NCBI RefSeq assembly: GCF_041449215.1
Contig: NZ_JBGNFV010000001.1
Location: 4,419,001 to 4,483,000 of the forward strand
Reading direction: 5' to 3'
Length of the DNA: 64,000 nucleotides
Source of the DNA: Roseivirga sp. BDSF3-8
GTDB taxonomy: Bacteria > Bacteroidota > Bacteroidia > Cytophagales > Cyclobacteriaceae
Part shown: piece after piece, positions 44,491 through 52,825 of the stretch
How positions within the stretch are numbered: the first letter of the stretch is position 1
How the letters are laid out: each line of letters begins with the position of its first letter
Translations under genes and position numbers: made by a program
Notes under the pieces: model-generated
Database searches by the model: none
What the model was told of the DNA's origin: nothing
The model's input: the letters and a program-made list of their open reading frames with translations, nothing else

Positions 44491-45207
44491 ATGAAGCTGG
44501 ATATACTTGTTTTTGCAGCGCATCCTGATGATGCAGAATTGTCTTGTTCGGGCACTATTGCCGCACACGTGGCTAAAGGAAAAAAGGTGGGCATCGTAGA
44601 CCTTACCAGGGGCGAAATGGGAACACGCGGGTCTGCTGACCTGCGGGACCAGGAGGCTGCTGCGGCAGCCAAAATATTAGGCTTAGCTGTAAGGGATAAT
44701 CTTCGATTCCAGGATAGCTTTTTTCAAAATGACCGGGACCACCAAATGGCCGTAATCAAGGCCATTAGGAAATACCAGCCGGAGATTATTCTTGCTAATG
44801 CTATTCATGACAGACACCCAGATCATGGCAGGGCGGCAGAGCTTTTACAACAATCAGTATTCTTGAGCGGGTTGCGGAAGATCACTACTACTGATGACGA
44901 TAAAGAGCAACAGCCCTGGCGCCCTAAAGCCGTATACAATTATGTACAGAGCTTATACATAAAGCCGGATTTCGTTATGGATATAACTGGCTACTGGAAA
45001 GTGAAGATGGATAGTATCCGGGCTTACGAGAGTCAGTTCTTCGACCCTAAAAGTGAGGAACCGGAAACTTACATAAGCAGACCTGAATTTATTGATTTTC
45101 TGGAAGCCAGAGCCAGGGAATATGGTAATCAGATAGGAGTCACCTATGGTGAAGGATTTACGGTGAATCGTACCCCAGGTGTCAGTGACCTGTTTGTGCT
45201 AACATAA
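44491..45207 (+). CDS. bshB1: Bacillithiol biosynthesis deacetylase BshB1
   Basis: A LmbE-type zinc deacetylase of 238 residues that removes acetyl from GlcNAc-malate to give GlcN-malate, the second step of bacillithiol synthesis. FAAHPDDAELSCSGT (zinc ligands His11, Asp14 and the later His) and IHDRHPDHGRAAELL are present, with VDLTRGEMGTRGS in between, as in BshB1 and not MshB. Bacteroidota use bacillithiol as a low-molecular-weight thiol. The start abuts the trxB terminator; how it is expressed is unclear (see findings). Confidence 0.93.
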   Translation: MKLDILVFAAHPDDAELSCSGTIAAHVAKGKKVGIVDLTRGEMGTRGSADLRDQEAAAAAKILGLAVRDNLRFQDSFFQNDRDHQMAVIKAIRKYQPEIILANAIHDRHPDHGRAAELLQQSVFLSGLRKITTTDDDKEQQPWRPKAVYNYVQSLYIKPDFVMDITGYWKVKMDSIRAYESQFFDPKSEEPETYISRPEFIDFLEARAREYGNQIGVTYGEGFTVNRTPGVSDLFVLT

Positions 45208-45213
45208 TAGCTA

Positions 45214-45861
45214 TCAAGGCGCCAGTCGGGTTTTGTTCCAGCCGTTTTCATGCCAGTCATAACATATTCTATCATGAAGGCGGCTTGGTCTTCCCTGCCA
45301 GAACTCAATACGAAGAGGCATTAGCCTGTAGCCCCCCCAGTGTGCCGGGCGAGGTACTTCCATTCCCTCATATTTTCCCTGTAGCTCTTCATTTTTTTCT
45401 TCCAGTACTTCCCGGCTTTCGATGGGCTGACTCTGAGGAGATACCCAGGCTCCGATCTGACTGCCACGGGGCCGGCTGTGAAAATATTCTGCAGAGGTCT
45501 CAGCATCTACCTTTTTAACCGTACCCTCTATCCGTACTTGCCTTTCTAATTCGGGCCAGAAAAATACCAAGGCAGCCTTAGGGTTGTGTGTTAGGTCCTT
45601 TCCTTTTTGGCTGTTATAGTTAGTATAAAATACAAAGCCACCCTCGGAGATATCCTTTAGCAGGACAATCCTGGCGGCTGGCTGCCCTTTTTCTGACACC
45701 GTAGCCAACGTCATAGCATTTACCTCAGGTACATCAGCATTTCTGGCTTGGGTAAACCATTTTTTAAATTGCTCGATGGCATTATTAGAAACTGTGGCTA
45801 TCTCCAGTGTTTGTCTGGTGTATTCTTTACGTATGGAAGCTATATCTTTACTGGTATCCAT
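45214..45861 (-). CDS. pdxH: Pyridoxamine 5'-phosphate oxidase
   Basis: An FMN enzyme, 215 residues, that oxidises pyridoxine/pyridoxamine 5'-phosphate to PLP. EVNAMTLATVSEKGQPAARIVLLKDIS (split across about 40-65), GGFVFYTNYNSQKGKDL, SRPRGSQIGAWVSPQS and the C-terminal FWQGRPSRLHDR with the PLP-contact Arg/His are typical. Length and order match E. coli PdxH (218). It is convergent with bshB1, 6 bp apart. Confidence 0.96.
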   Translation of the reverse strand: MDTSKDIASIRKEYTRQTLEIATVSNNAIEQFKKWFTQARNADVPEVNAMTLATVSEKGQPAARIVLLKDISEGGFVFYTNYNSQKGKDLTHNPKAALVFFWPELERQVRIEGTVKKVDAETSAEYFHSRPRGSQIGAWVSPQSQPIESREVLEEKNEELQGKYEGMEVPRPAHWGGYRLMPLRIEFWQGRPSRLHDRICYDWHENGWNKTRLAP

Positions 45862-46072
45862 GCAAATTTTCGTTTTTGCCTTAACTCAATACTGATAATA
45901 CTGTTAATAGGACAATAATAGGCTAAATTTTTTTTGAGGCATGGCACTGGATGCAATGTTTTTTAAAAGACAGTATTATTACTATCTTAAAATTTAGTTT
46001 GGCCAATACTGAAGGTATGAAGCTTGCTATATCATTTTTTAAGCTTATCAGAACACTTTTAAAAGCCTACTA

Positions 46073-46651
46073 ATGGATTATTTCAGTTACCGGTCCATTT
46101 CGAAACCTGCAAAAGGCAGCCTGCTCATTTCAGAGCCATTTCTACCTGACCCTAATTTTGAAAGGACAGTCGTATTGCTTTGTGAAAACAACGATGAGGG
46201 GGCCTTCGGTTTCGTGTTAAATAAAATGAGCGTACTCACTTTCAACGATGTGATAGAAGAGGCGCCAGGGTTTGATAAACCTTTATTTGTGGGAGGACCT
46301 GTTCAGCAGGATACTTTACATTTCCTCCACAGAATGGGGGATACCCTTGAAGGGAGCGTTCATATCATCAATGATCTGTATTGGGGTGGTAATTTTGAGC
46401 AGTTAATGAGCATGATCAATACAGGAGAGATTCAGGCAGGTGATTTTAAGTTCTTTATAGGTTATAGCGGCTGGTCTGCCGGTCAACTTGAAGGAGAGCT
46501 TAAGGAAAATAGTTGGATTGTGAGTGAAAATGCTACCGGCAACCAGATTTTTGATGAGCATCCTGAAAATATGTGGAAAGACGTACTTCAGTCAATGGGT
46601 GGGAGATATAAGGTAATTGCCAATTATCCTATAGACCCGCGACTGAATTGA
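46073..46651 (+). CDS. YqgE/AlgH family protein
   Basis: A 192-residue protein of the YqgE/AlgH (UPF0301) family. KGSLLISEPFLPDPNFERTVVLLCE, GAFGFVLNK, LFVGGPVQQDTLHFLH and FIGYSGWSAGQLEGEL are the conserved blocks in order. The biochemical role is unknown; in Pseudomonas AlgH was reported to influence alginate production. The gene lies 211 bp from the divergent pdxH and 49 bp before the DUF349 gene. Confidence 0.92.
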   Translation: MDYFSYRSISKPAKGSLLISEPFLPDPNFERTVVLLCENNDEGAFGFVLNKMSVLTFNDVIEEAPGFDKPLFVGGPVQQDTLHFLHRMGDTLEGSVHIINDLYWGGNFEQLMSMINTGEIQAGDFKFFIGYSGWSAGQLEGELKENSWIVSENATGNQIFDEHPENMWKDVLQSMGGRYKVIANYPIDPRLN

Positions 46652-46661
46652 TAGAATTTTA

Positions 46662-46669
46662 TACATTTG
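46662..46669 (+). promoter_or_regulatory. Candidate -7 element before the DUF349 gene
   Basis: TACATTTG matches TAnnTTTG exactly, 31 bp before the start. The only TTG upstream is too close (11 bp), so the promoter is half supported. Confidence 0.4.
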
Positions 46670-46700
46670 CCTAAGACGTATCCGGTAATCATACCACCTT

Positions 46701-48818
46701 ATGATGAACACAGAAAAGAGTAACGAAGAGCAGCCTGAAAAAAATACTAAACAGGAAGAGCAGTCTCAGACCGAAATCAAGCAGGAAACCCCCTCTTCAA
46801 AGGAAGAAAGCCAAAGCAATGAAACTTCCGATTTGGCAGATAAAAGCAGCGAGATGCCGCCTATGCATTCTTCTGAAATAGAGGCTGCTACAGAGGGCAG
46901 TGAAAATAATCCCGATGTTTCTGAAACACCCTCTGAAGAAGATAAGGTGGATATGTCCGTAGCATCTGCGAGTCTGGCATCTACTGGTGACGAGGTAAAG
47001 AAAACTGAAGGGGAAGCCAGTGCCGGTAGCCCGCCGGAGAGTGCCGGAGACAGTGATAAATCAGATGATGAGAATCATGCGGATGAGGAGGATGAAGATC
47101 ACGAAGAAGTTGACTATAGCAAATTCAGTAAAGCTGAACTGGCTAATGAGATGGAGAACTTGGCGCGTGATGAGCAGAATATGCGTAAGATAGACCGACG
47201 GATGAAAGATGTTCGGGCTGCTTATGATGATATTCATAATCATGAAAGAGACGAGGCGAGGAAGAAGTTTGTGGAAGAAGGTGGTGATGAAGCTGACTTC
47301 GACTATCGTCCGGATGATGATGACAATCGCTTTGAGGCCTCATTTCAGCTTTTAAAGGATCGCCGACATCAGTATTATCAATCACTGGAAAAGCAGAAGG
47401 ATACCAACCTGCAAAAGAAGGTAGATTTAATAGAAAAGCTTCGTGAGCTCGTGGACAGTGATGAGACTAACACGAGCATGGAGGTCATTAAAAATATTCA
47501 GCAGGAATGGAAGGCCATAGGCCCTATACCCGGCCAGCACGTAAAAACCACTTGGGCGAATTATAACGCTCTGATGGATCGCTTTTACGATAATCGCAGC
47601 ATCTATTATGAGCTGAAGGAACTGGACCGTCGTAAAAACCTGACTGCTAAATTGGAGCTTTGTGCGAAAGCAGAAGCTTTACTGCAGAAAGAAAGCATTA
47701 AAGAGGCTGTAAAAGAGCTGAATGAACTGCACGAAGAGTTCAAACACATAGGCCCTGTACCTAAGGAGGAGCAGGAAGCCGTCTGGCAGCGCTTTAAGGG
47801 AGCATCTGATGCTGTGTATGCTAAGAGGAAGGTTTTTGTAGAACAATTGAAAAAAGACCTTGGCAAAAATCTGGGAGAGAAGGAAAAGCTGGGTACGGAG
47901 GTGCAGGAATTTGCCACTTTTGATAGTGACAGGATCAACGAATGGAATGCCAAGACTAAAGAGATCCTTGCTCTGCAGAAAAAGTGGGACAGTGTAGGTG
48001 GCTTGCCCCGTGACAGAGCAAAAGAGATAAATAAAAACTTCTGGTCAGGGTTTAAGACCTTCTTTAGTAATAAGAATCACTTCTTTAAAAAACTTGAAGG
48101 ACAACGCGAGGAAAACCTTAAAAAGAAGGAAGAGCTGGTGGCCCGTGCCGAAGAGATCAAAGATAGTGATGACTGGGATGCTACAGCTAACGAACTGAAA
48201 GGGCTTCAGCGTAAGTGGAAGGAGATAGGCCCGGTACCTGAAAAAGTGAGAGACGAGGTATATCATAAGTTTAAGGCTGCCTGCGATACATTCTTCGAAA
48301 ACAGGAGAAATCGTGCAAAAGAAGCTGAGAAAGACTACTATGAAAACCTTGAAGCTAAGCGTGCCATATGTGATAAGATCAATGCACTGGCAGGTGAAGA
48401 TGGTGATACGAAGGAAGCCTTTAATGAACTCGTGCATGAGTATGCTGAGATAGGTTTTGTCCCTAAGGAGAATATTAAAAGCATTCAGAAGAAATTCGCT
48501 GATGCAGTAGATAAGTATGTTGAGTCTACTGATACAGATGAATTACAGCGTGAAAAACTCAGACTCTCTGCCCAGATTCAAAAGATGAAGGGACAGCCTA
48601 ATGCGGGCAGGAAAATTCATAAGAGGGAGAATGCCATTCGCCGGCAGATTAGCGAATTGGAGAACAATATTAGTCTCTGGAAAAATAACATGGAATTTTT
48701 TGCTCAGTCCCGTACTGCGGATAAACTGAAGCAGGAGATGGAAGATAAAGTGCAAAGTGCTCAGCAAGAGGTGAAAGCACTTAAGATGCAATTGAGGATG
48801 CTAAGAGAGGCTGAATAA
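46701..48818 (+). CDS. DUF349-repeat protein with acidic N terminus
   Basis: A 705-residue soluble protein. The first ~140 residues are low-complexity and rich in E, S, D and Q. After that come about five DUF349 units, each a three-helix segment with a turn of the type IGPVP: EWKAIGPIPGQ, EFKHIGPVPKE, KWDSVGGLPRD, KWKEIGPVPEK and EYAEIGFVPKE. The C terminus (about 610-705) is a coiled coil. The function of DUF349 is not known; bacterial proteins with it have been tied loosely to stress. The next feature is the tRNA-Thr promoter. Confidence 0.85.
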   Translation: MMNTEKSNEEQPEKNTKQEEQSQTEIKQETPSSKEESQSNETSDLADKSSEMPPMHSSEIEAATEGSENNPDVSETPSEEDKVDMSVASASLASTGDEVKKTEGEASAGSPPESAGDSDKSDDENHADEEDEDHEEVDYSKFSKAELANEMENLARDEQNMRKIDRRMKDVRAAYDDIHNHERDEARKKFVEEGGDEADFDYRPDDDDNRFEASFQLLKDRRHQYYQSLEKQKDTNLQKKVDLIEKLRELVDSDETNTSMEVIKNIQQEWKAIGPIPGQHVKTTWANYNALMDRFYDNRSIYYELKELDRRKNLTAKLELCAKAEALLQKESIKEAVKELNELHEEFKHIGPVPKEEQEAVWQRFKGASDAVYAKRKVFVEQLKKDLGKNLGEKEKLGTEVQEFATFDSDRINEWNAKTKEILALQKKWDSVGGLPRDRAKEINKNFWSGFKTFFSNKNHFFKKLEGQREENLKKKEELVARAEEIKDSDDWDATANELKGLQRKWKEIGPVPEKVRDEVYHKFKAACDTFFENRRNRAKEAEKDYYENLEAKRAICDKINALAGEDGDTKEAFNELVHEYAEIGFVPKENIKSIQKKFADAVDKYVESTDTDELQREKLRLSAQIQKMKGQPNAGRKIHKRENAIRRQISELENNISLWKNNMEFFAQSRTADKLKQEMEDKVQSAQQEVKALKMQLRMLREAE

Positions 48819-48844
48819 TTTTTTTACAGTTTTCTCCAAAGGCG

Positions 48845-48875
48845 TTTGCACTTTAAAAGTCCGTTCTTATATTTG
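48845..48875 (+). promoter_or_regulatory. Consensus sigma-A promoter of tRNA-Thr
   Basis: TTTG at 48845-48848 and TATATTTG at 48868-48875 with exactly 19 bp between: a full match to the Bacteroidota primary promoter. The tRNA starts 41 bp after the -7 element. Confidence 0.85.
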
Positions 48876-48916
48876 CAATCCCAATCGGGGAAAGAAGTGA
48901 AAAACTTCAGCTTATT

Positions 48917-48989
<73 letters not shown>

Positions 48990-48999
48990 CACAAACAGG

Positions 49000-49031
49000 A
49001 AAAGCAGTTCAGAAATGAGCTGCTTTTTTTT
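49000..49031 (+). terminator. Terminator of tRNA-Thr
   Basis: AAAAGCAG and CTGCTTTT form an 8-bp stem with a 12-nt loop, then a longer T run. It lies 10 bp after the tRNA. Confidence 0.85.
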
Positions 49032-49128
49032 ATGCTCATTTCTGAAAATTCAGCCTTCCGGTTGTAGTACTTTCACATCTACGATTTATCAGATTACTGT
49101 CCTGGGGAATATACCTGTCAGCTCAAAT

Positions 49129-50187
49129 TTACCTATTGGAGTGGCTTTTAGGTTTGAGGTAATATCTTTTACGCAACCAAAAGGATACTTTTACTAGTAA
49201 GATCAGCACAGGTACCTCAACGAGAGGCCCAACCACCCCTGCAAACGCCTGCCCAGAGTTTATTCCATATACAGATATAGCTACCGCAATGGCAAGCTCA
49301 AAATTATTCCCAGCTGCAGTGAAAGCTACTGCAGCATTCTTATCATATGTAGTGCCGGTATATTTACTCAGAAAAAAACCCAGGAAGAACATTATGATGA
49401 AGTATAAGAAGAGGGGCGTGGCAATACGAAGCACATCCAGGGGAATACTGATTATGAGCTCACCTTTAAGACTGAACATGACTACAATGGTGAAGAGAAG
49501 AGCCCATAATGTAATAGGGGATATGGCTGGAATAAACTTCTCCTTATACCATGTTTCACCTTTAGTCCTGATAAGCACAAGGCGGCTGATCAGGCCTGCC
49601 AAAAAAGGAATGCCCAGGTAAATAGCTACACTATGCGCGATGGTTGCAATAGAAATATCCATTATTCCTCCCTTCAGTCCGAAAAGTGGTGGTAATTCGG
49701 TAATGAATAACCATGCATAAAAGCTATATCCGAATACCTGGAAAATGCTGTTAAGCGCAACAAGACCAGCCCCATATTCGCTGTTTCCTTCGGCAAGGTC
49801 ATTCCACACCAGAACCATGGCAATGCACCTGGCGAGTCCTATTAGTATGAGGCCGGTCATATAATCCGGATAACCACTTAGAAAAACTAAAGCTAATCCA
49901 AACATCAATACCGGGCCTAATATCCAATTCAGGAGGAAAGATACGGTTAAGAGCTTTACATTACGGAAGACCTGCGGTAGCATCCGGTATTTAACTTTTG
50001 CAAGGGGAGGATACATCATAAGGATAAGGCCTATCGCAATCGGTATATTGGTGCCTCCTTTACTGAACGACTGGAATGTGGATGGTGCGGACGGAAACAA
50101 GTATCCGATGAGTACGCCTATCGTCATTGCCAGAAATATCCACAGGGTAAGATACCTATCTAAAAAATTAAGGCTTTTTCGCTTCAT
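49129..50187 (-). CDS. acr3: ACR3-family arsenite efflux transporter
   Basis: A 352-residue membrane protein with about ten hydrophobic segments. The opening [21 protein letters not shown], the cysteine motif [18 protein letters not shown] and the late [19 protein letters not shown] are signature blocks of ACR3/ArsB-type exporters of the bile/arsenite/riboflavin (BART) superfamily. It should expel arsenite, probably with protons. No arsR, arsC or other arsenic gene is in the window, so it stands alone. Upstream there is a short inverted repeat (ATTGC/GCAAT near 50203) but I would not call it an ArsR site. Confidence 0.92.
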   Translation of the reverse strand: MKRKSLNFLDRYLTLWIFLAMTIGVLIGYLFPSAPSTFQSFSKGGTNIPIAIGLILMMYPPLAKVKYRMLPQVFRNVKLLTVSFLLNWILGPVLMFGLALVFLSGYPDYMTGLILIGLARCIAMVLVWNDLAEGNSEYGAGLVALNSIFQVFGYSFYAWLFITELPPLFGLKGGIMDISIATIAHSVAIYLGIPFLAGLISRLVLIRTKGETWYKEKFIPAISPITLWALLFTIVVMFSLKGELIISIPLDVLRIATPLFLYFIIMFFLGFFLSKYTGTTYDKNAAVAFTAAGNNFELAIAVAISVYGINSGQAFAGVVGPLVEVPVLILLVKVSFWLRKRYYLKPKSHSNR

Positions 50188-50274
50188 GCCAGATAGTTTA
50201 ATTGCTTAATCGCAATATTACAATCAAATAAAATGGCATGAAAATTTGTTGCTATCGTTTAGAGCATAGGAAAT

Positions 50275-50305
50275 AAAAAAAGCAGCCTGCCCTCAGCAGC
50301 CTGCT
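50275..50305 (-). terminator. Terminator of the EF-hand protein gene
   Basis: On the minus strand AGCAG-G-CTGC-TGAGG-GCAG-G-CTGCT forms a 9-bp stem with one G-G mismatch, followed by a run of seven T. It lies 26 bp after the stop. Confidence 0.8.
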
Positions 50306-50330
50306 CGTAAATGGTTCAGCTTAGCTGAAA

Positions 50331-50966
50331 TTAATAGTCGTCATTAGGTGGACCGGGATCCTCTTCAGAACCTTGAGGTCTGGCTCTTTTAGTTCCTCTG
50401 TATTTATCGTATTCTCTTGATTCCAGATAGCCACTGCCATCGGCATCATAACTACGATAAAGTCCCTGGCTGAACTCCCTGTCACTTATCATATTATCAC
50501 TATCGGCATCCCAGGCATCATAATAGCCTGTGTTACCTATTCCCTGGTTATATTCTCCAGTATCCAATATTCCATCCTGGTTAGTATCCCAGTCATTAAA
50601 TGCTCCGTACGCGTCCTCACTGTATCCTGCAAAATACGTTTCCATACCAGTGTTCCACTCATTTTCATCGAGCATACCATCCTGGTTGGTGTCCCAGGCA
50701 TTACGTGATCCTTCGTAAAGTTCAGCATCGGTCAGGGAGCCATCCGCATCACTGTCCCACTCGGACATTCTGTTAGAGTTGGTGATTCCGTTATAGAACT
50801 CATCGTTATCAATGGATTCATTCGCGTCCGTGTCCCAATCTTCGTATGCAGCATAATCAGGCTGGTCAGGAGTTTGCGGCATTGTCTGGCCTATGGCAAC
50901 TGAGCCGGTTAGCATAAATCCGAATGCACCGATACATGCGGCAATCTGATTTCTTTTCATAATCAT
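50331..50966 (-). CDS. Secreted protein with six EF-hand calcium loops
   Basis: A 211-residue protein with a signal peptide (MIMKRNQIAACIGAFGFMLTGSVAIGQ by parts; cleavage near residue 27). Six calcium-binding loops follow at regular ~25-residue spacing: DTDANESIDNDE, DSDADGSLTDAE, DTNQDGMLDENE, DTNQDGILDTGE, DADSDNMISDRE and DADGSGYLESRE. Each ends in Glu at position 12 and starts with Asp; loops 1 and 5 lack the usual Gly6. The linkers repeat a Y/W-containing pattern. The mature protein is almost entirely EF-hands and probably binds calcium in the periplasm or outside. No enzyme domain is present. Its tail is polar, DPGPPNDDY. Confidence 0.9.
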   Translation of the reverse strand: MIMKRNQIAACIGAFGFMLTGSVAIGQTMPQTPDQPDYAAYEDWDTDANESIDNDEFYNGITNSNRMSEWDSDADGSLTDAELYEGSRNAWDTNQDGMLDENEWNTGMETYFAGYSEDAYGAFNDWDTNQDGILDTGEYNQGIGNTGYYDAWDADSDNMISDREFSQGLYRSYDADGSGYLESREYDKYRGTKRARPQGSEEDPGPPNDDY

Positions 50967-51078
50967 ACCAGTTAAAAAATTCCAGTAAGGGGAATATCCC
51001 CATTAGTTCTGTTTTACAATCGTAAGTTTATCGTATAGTAAAATTGCTCGATTACTATCGATATGTTGAAAAAATACA

Positions 51079-51099
51079 ATTTGAATTAATTCAAATATA
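51079..51099 (-). promoter_or_regulatory. 18-bp palindrome overlapping the EF-hand gene promoter
   Basis: ATTTGAATTAATTCAAAT (51079-51096) is perfectly self-complementary. It overlaps CAAATATA (51092-51099), which on the minus strand reads TATATTTG, an exact -7 element. A protein bound here would block or set the EF-hand promoter. No -33 TTG at the right spacing is visible. Confidence 0.6.
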
Positions 51100-51206
51100 A
51101 AACAGAATTACTACAAGGATATGCTGGCTAATGTTTTATAAAAACATGAAAATCAGATAAATACAAAATTTGTTTGTGTTATAGTACTAATTTTGGTAGG
51201 GTGAAA

Positions 51207-52022
51207 TTAGCCGAAGGCCGTTTCTACTGACCCACCGTCAATGCGTATATTAGTACCATTTATATAACTGGCATGTTCGGAGCATAAGAAGGCGACCATG
51301 GCAGCTACCTCCTCAGGTTTACCCCTACGCTTAACCTCAATGTGAGGCCGTTTATTTTCGAGGAACCAGTTTACAGCCTCTTCCACAGAGCTATTTCTTT
51401 CCTCGGCCAGTTGCTCCATCATAGCATCGGTCATGGGTGTCTTTACGTAGGCTGGAGATACTGTGTTAATTAGCAGACCATCTTTTGAGTAGGCTCTGCT
51501 CAGGCATTTGCTCAGGTTTATTAGCCCTGCTTTGCTGGCGTTATACGGACTTTCTTCCTCATATGGTTGTAAAGCATTCTCTGATGCTACAAAGATCAAA
51601 CGCCCCCATTCATTTTCCTGCATATGAGGGATAAAGGCTCTGGCCACCCTTACAGCCCCCATCAGGTCAATATTGATGGTTTCCATCCAATCCTTATCGG
51701 ATAGATTCAGAAAATCGCCTGCCGCACCACGGGCTCCGGCAAAGTTTGCCACTATATGGGCGGGACCAAAAGCTTTGCGAACGTTTGCCGCTAAGGATTT
51801 TACTTCCTCATAATCGGTCAGGTCCGCTGTGAAAGTTTTTACGTGATCACTGGTTGAAGCTAATTTGCGAACCTCATCTGCTGCTTGTTGCAGTTCTTCT
51901 TCATCAATATCAGTGAGAACGATTCTGGCACCTTCTGCAGCCAGCATTTTCGCAGTGGCAAGTCCCATGCCTGAATCACCACCGGTAATGACGGCAATTC
52001 TATCTTTAATTTTAAGATCCAT
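51207..52022 (-). CDS. SDR-family oxidoreductase
   Basis: A 271-residue classical SDR. TGGDSGMGLATA (about 13-24) binds the dinucleotide; the Asp in VLTDIDEEE after the second strand favours NAD. Catalytic residues are Ser in VASENAL and Tyr-Lys in YNASK, and the C-terminal INGTNIRIDGGSVETAF closes the fold in the usual way. NFAGARGAAG replaces the common NNAG. It starts 40 bp after the cupin gene on the same strand, so the two are likely co-transcribed. Confidence 0.9.
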   Translation of the reverse strand: MDLKIKDRIAVITGGDSGMGLATAKMLAAEGARIVLTDIDEEELQQAADEVRKLASTSDHVKTFTADLTDYEEVKSLAANVRKAFGPAHIVANFAGARGAAGDFLNLSDKDWMETINIDLMGAVRVARAFIPHMQENEWGRLIFVASENALQPYEEESPYNASKAGLINLSKCLSRAYSKDGLLINTVSPAYVKTPMTDAMMEQLAEERNSSVEEAVNWFLENKRPHIEVKRRGKPEEVAAMVAFLCSEHASYINGTNIRIDGGSVETAFG

Positions 52023-52062
52023 TGGTTAGTATGTCTGTTTTGCGTTAAAAAAATAAGACAGG

Positions 52063-52512
52063 CTAAAGTTGACCAGGCTTTATGCCGGTCCACTTATCTT
52101 CTTTGAGCTGGATTATCATAAGCCGGGCAGGTGAATCACCTACGGTTCCTGACTTATGCCCTCTATGGCCTTGCTCATTTGGTTGGGTATTTTGATCCGC
52201 GCCTAGTGACAGGTCGCCCGGACCCATTTCAACACGGGTTCCATCCTGTGTTTCTACAAACCACTTTCCAGAAAGAGGAATAATCCATTGAGGTTGCGGG
52301 TTTTCATGCCATTCACCCACCCAGCCAACAGGTAACTGGGCAAACATTACATGAATGGCGCTGTCCATAAGATGCTTGTTCCATTGGGCAGCGGCATCAC
52401 CTCCCATGCTTTCTTTTTCAAACCCATATATAAATTCTTTGCTTTGATGACTGACTCCGTCATCATCTGTCCATACGTGCCAATAGGCTAAAGAAGGTTG
52501 CTCGTCTTTCAT
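52063..52512 (-). CDS. Cupin-domain protein
   Basis: A 149-residue protein with a single cupin barrel. The metal-binding motif 1 is partly seen (VGEWHENPQPQWIIPLSGKWFVE, given here with its HxxxxxQ pattern), and motif 2 has GPGDLSLGADQ and a late His pair (GHRGHKSG). It could be a small oxygenase, isomerase or binding protein. It is the first gene of a two-gene minus-strand unit with the SDR, starting 313 bp from the divergent SDR at 52826. Confidence 0.75.
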   Translation of the reverse strand: MKDEQPSLAYWHVWTDDDGVSHQSKEFIYGFEKESMGGDAAAQWNKHLMDSAIHVMFAQLPVGWVGEWHENPQPQWIIPLSGKWFVETQDGTRVEMGPGDLSLGADQNTQPNEQGHRGHKSGTVGDSPARLMIIQLKEDKWTGIKPGQL

Positions 52513-52825
52513 ACTGTTTGCTTAAGGGACTACCAGTTAACTAGCTGATGAACAAACAGTTTTATGAGGTGGGGGGAAATGAAAACTACCCGGATTTTTC
52601 GATTTAATCTAAAACCCGGGTAGTTAATCTAACGTTAGAGACGGTTTGGTTGACGGTTAGTTCTGATTTGTGTATAATAAAAAAACCTGTATGTTTAGTG
52701 TTATTGAATATAAATAAAAAAATCTGATTATCAATGAGTTGCGTGTAAATTAGTGTGTGATGGCTAAACTTAATAGTGGAGGGAAAGTCTTTTTTTACTA
52801 GGGAGGTTTTAATTATTGATACAGA
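52513..52825. promoter_or_regulatory. Divergent intergenic region with several inverted repeats
   Basis: 313 bp without a gene. Perfect inverted repeats found: ACTGTTTG (52513-52520) with CAAACAGT (52553-52560); AACTACCCGG (52584-52593) with CCGGGTAGTT (52616-52625); and the palindrome TCTAACGTTAGA (52628-52639). AGGGAGG occurs about 20 nt before the SDR start. The density of dyads between two divergent dehydrogenase genes suggests control by one regulator. Confidence 0.5.

Noticed and set aside
50203..50249. ArsR-type operator upstream of acr3
   Set aside because: The 5-bp dyads ATTGC/GCAAT and CAAAT/ATTTG are too short and widely spaced to separate from chance in AT-rich DNA.
50331..50966. 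DNA tandem repeat or CRISPR-like array in the EF-hand gene
   Set aside because: The repeats are protein-level EF-hand loops; the DNA units differ and there are no spacers.
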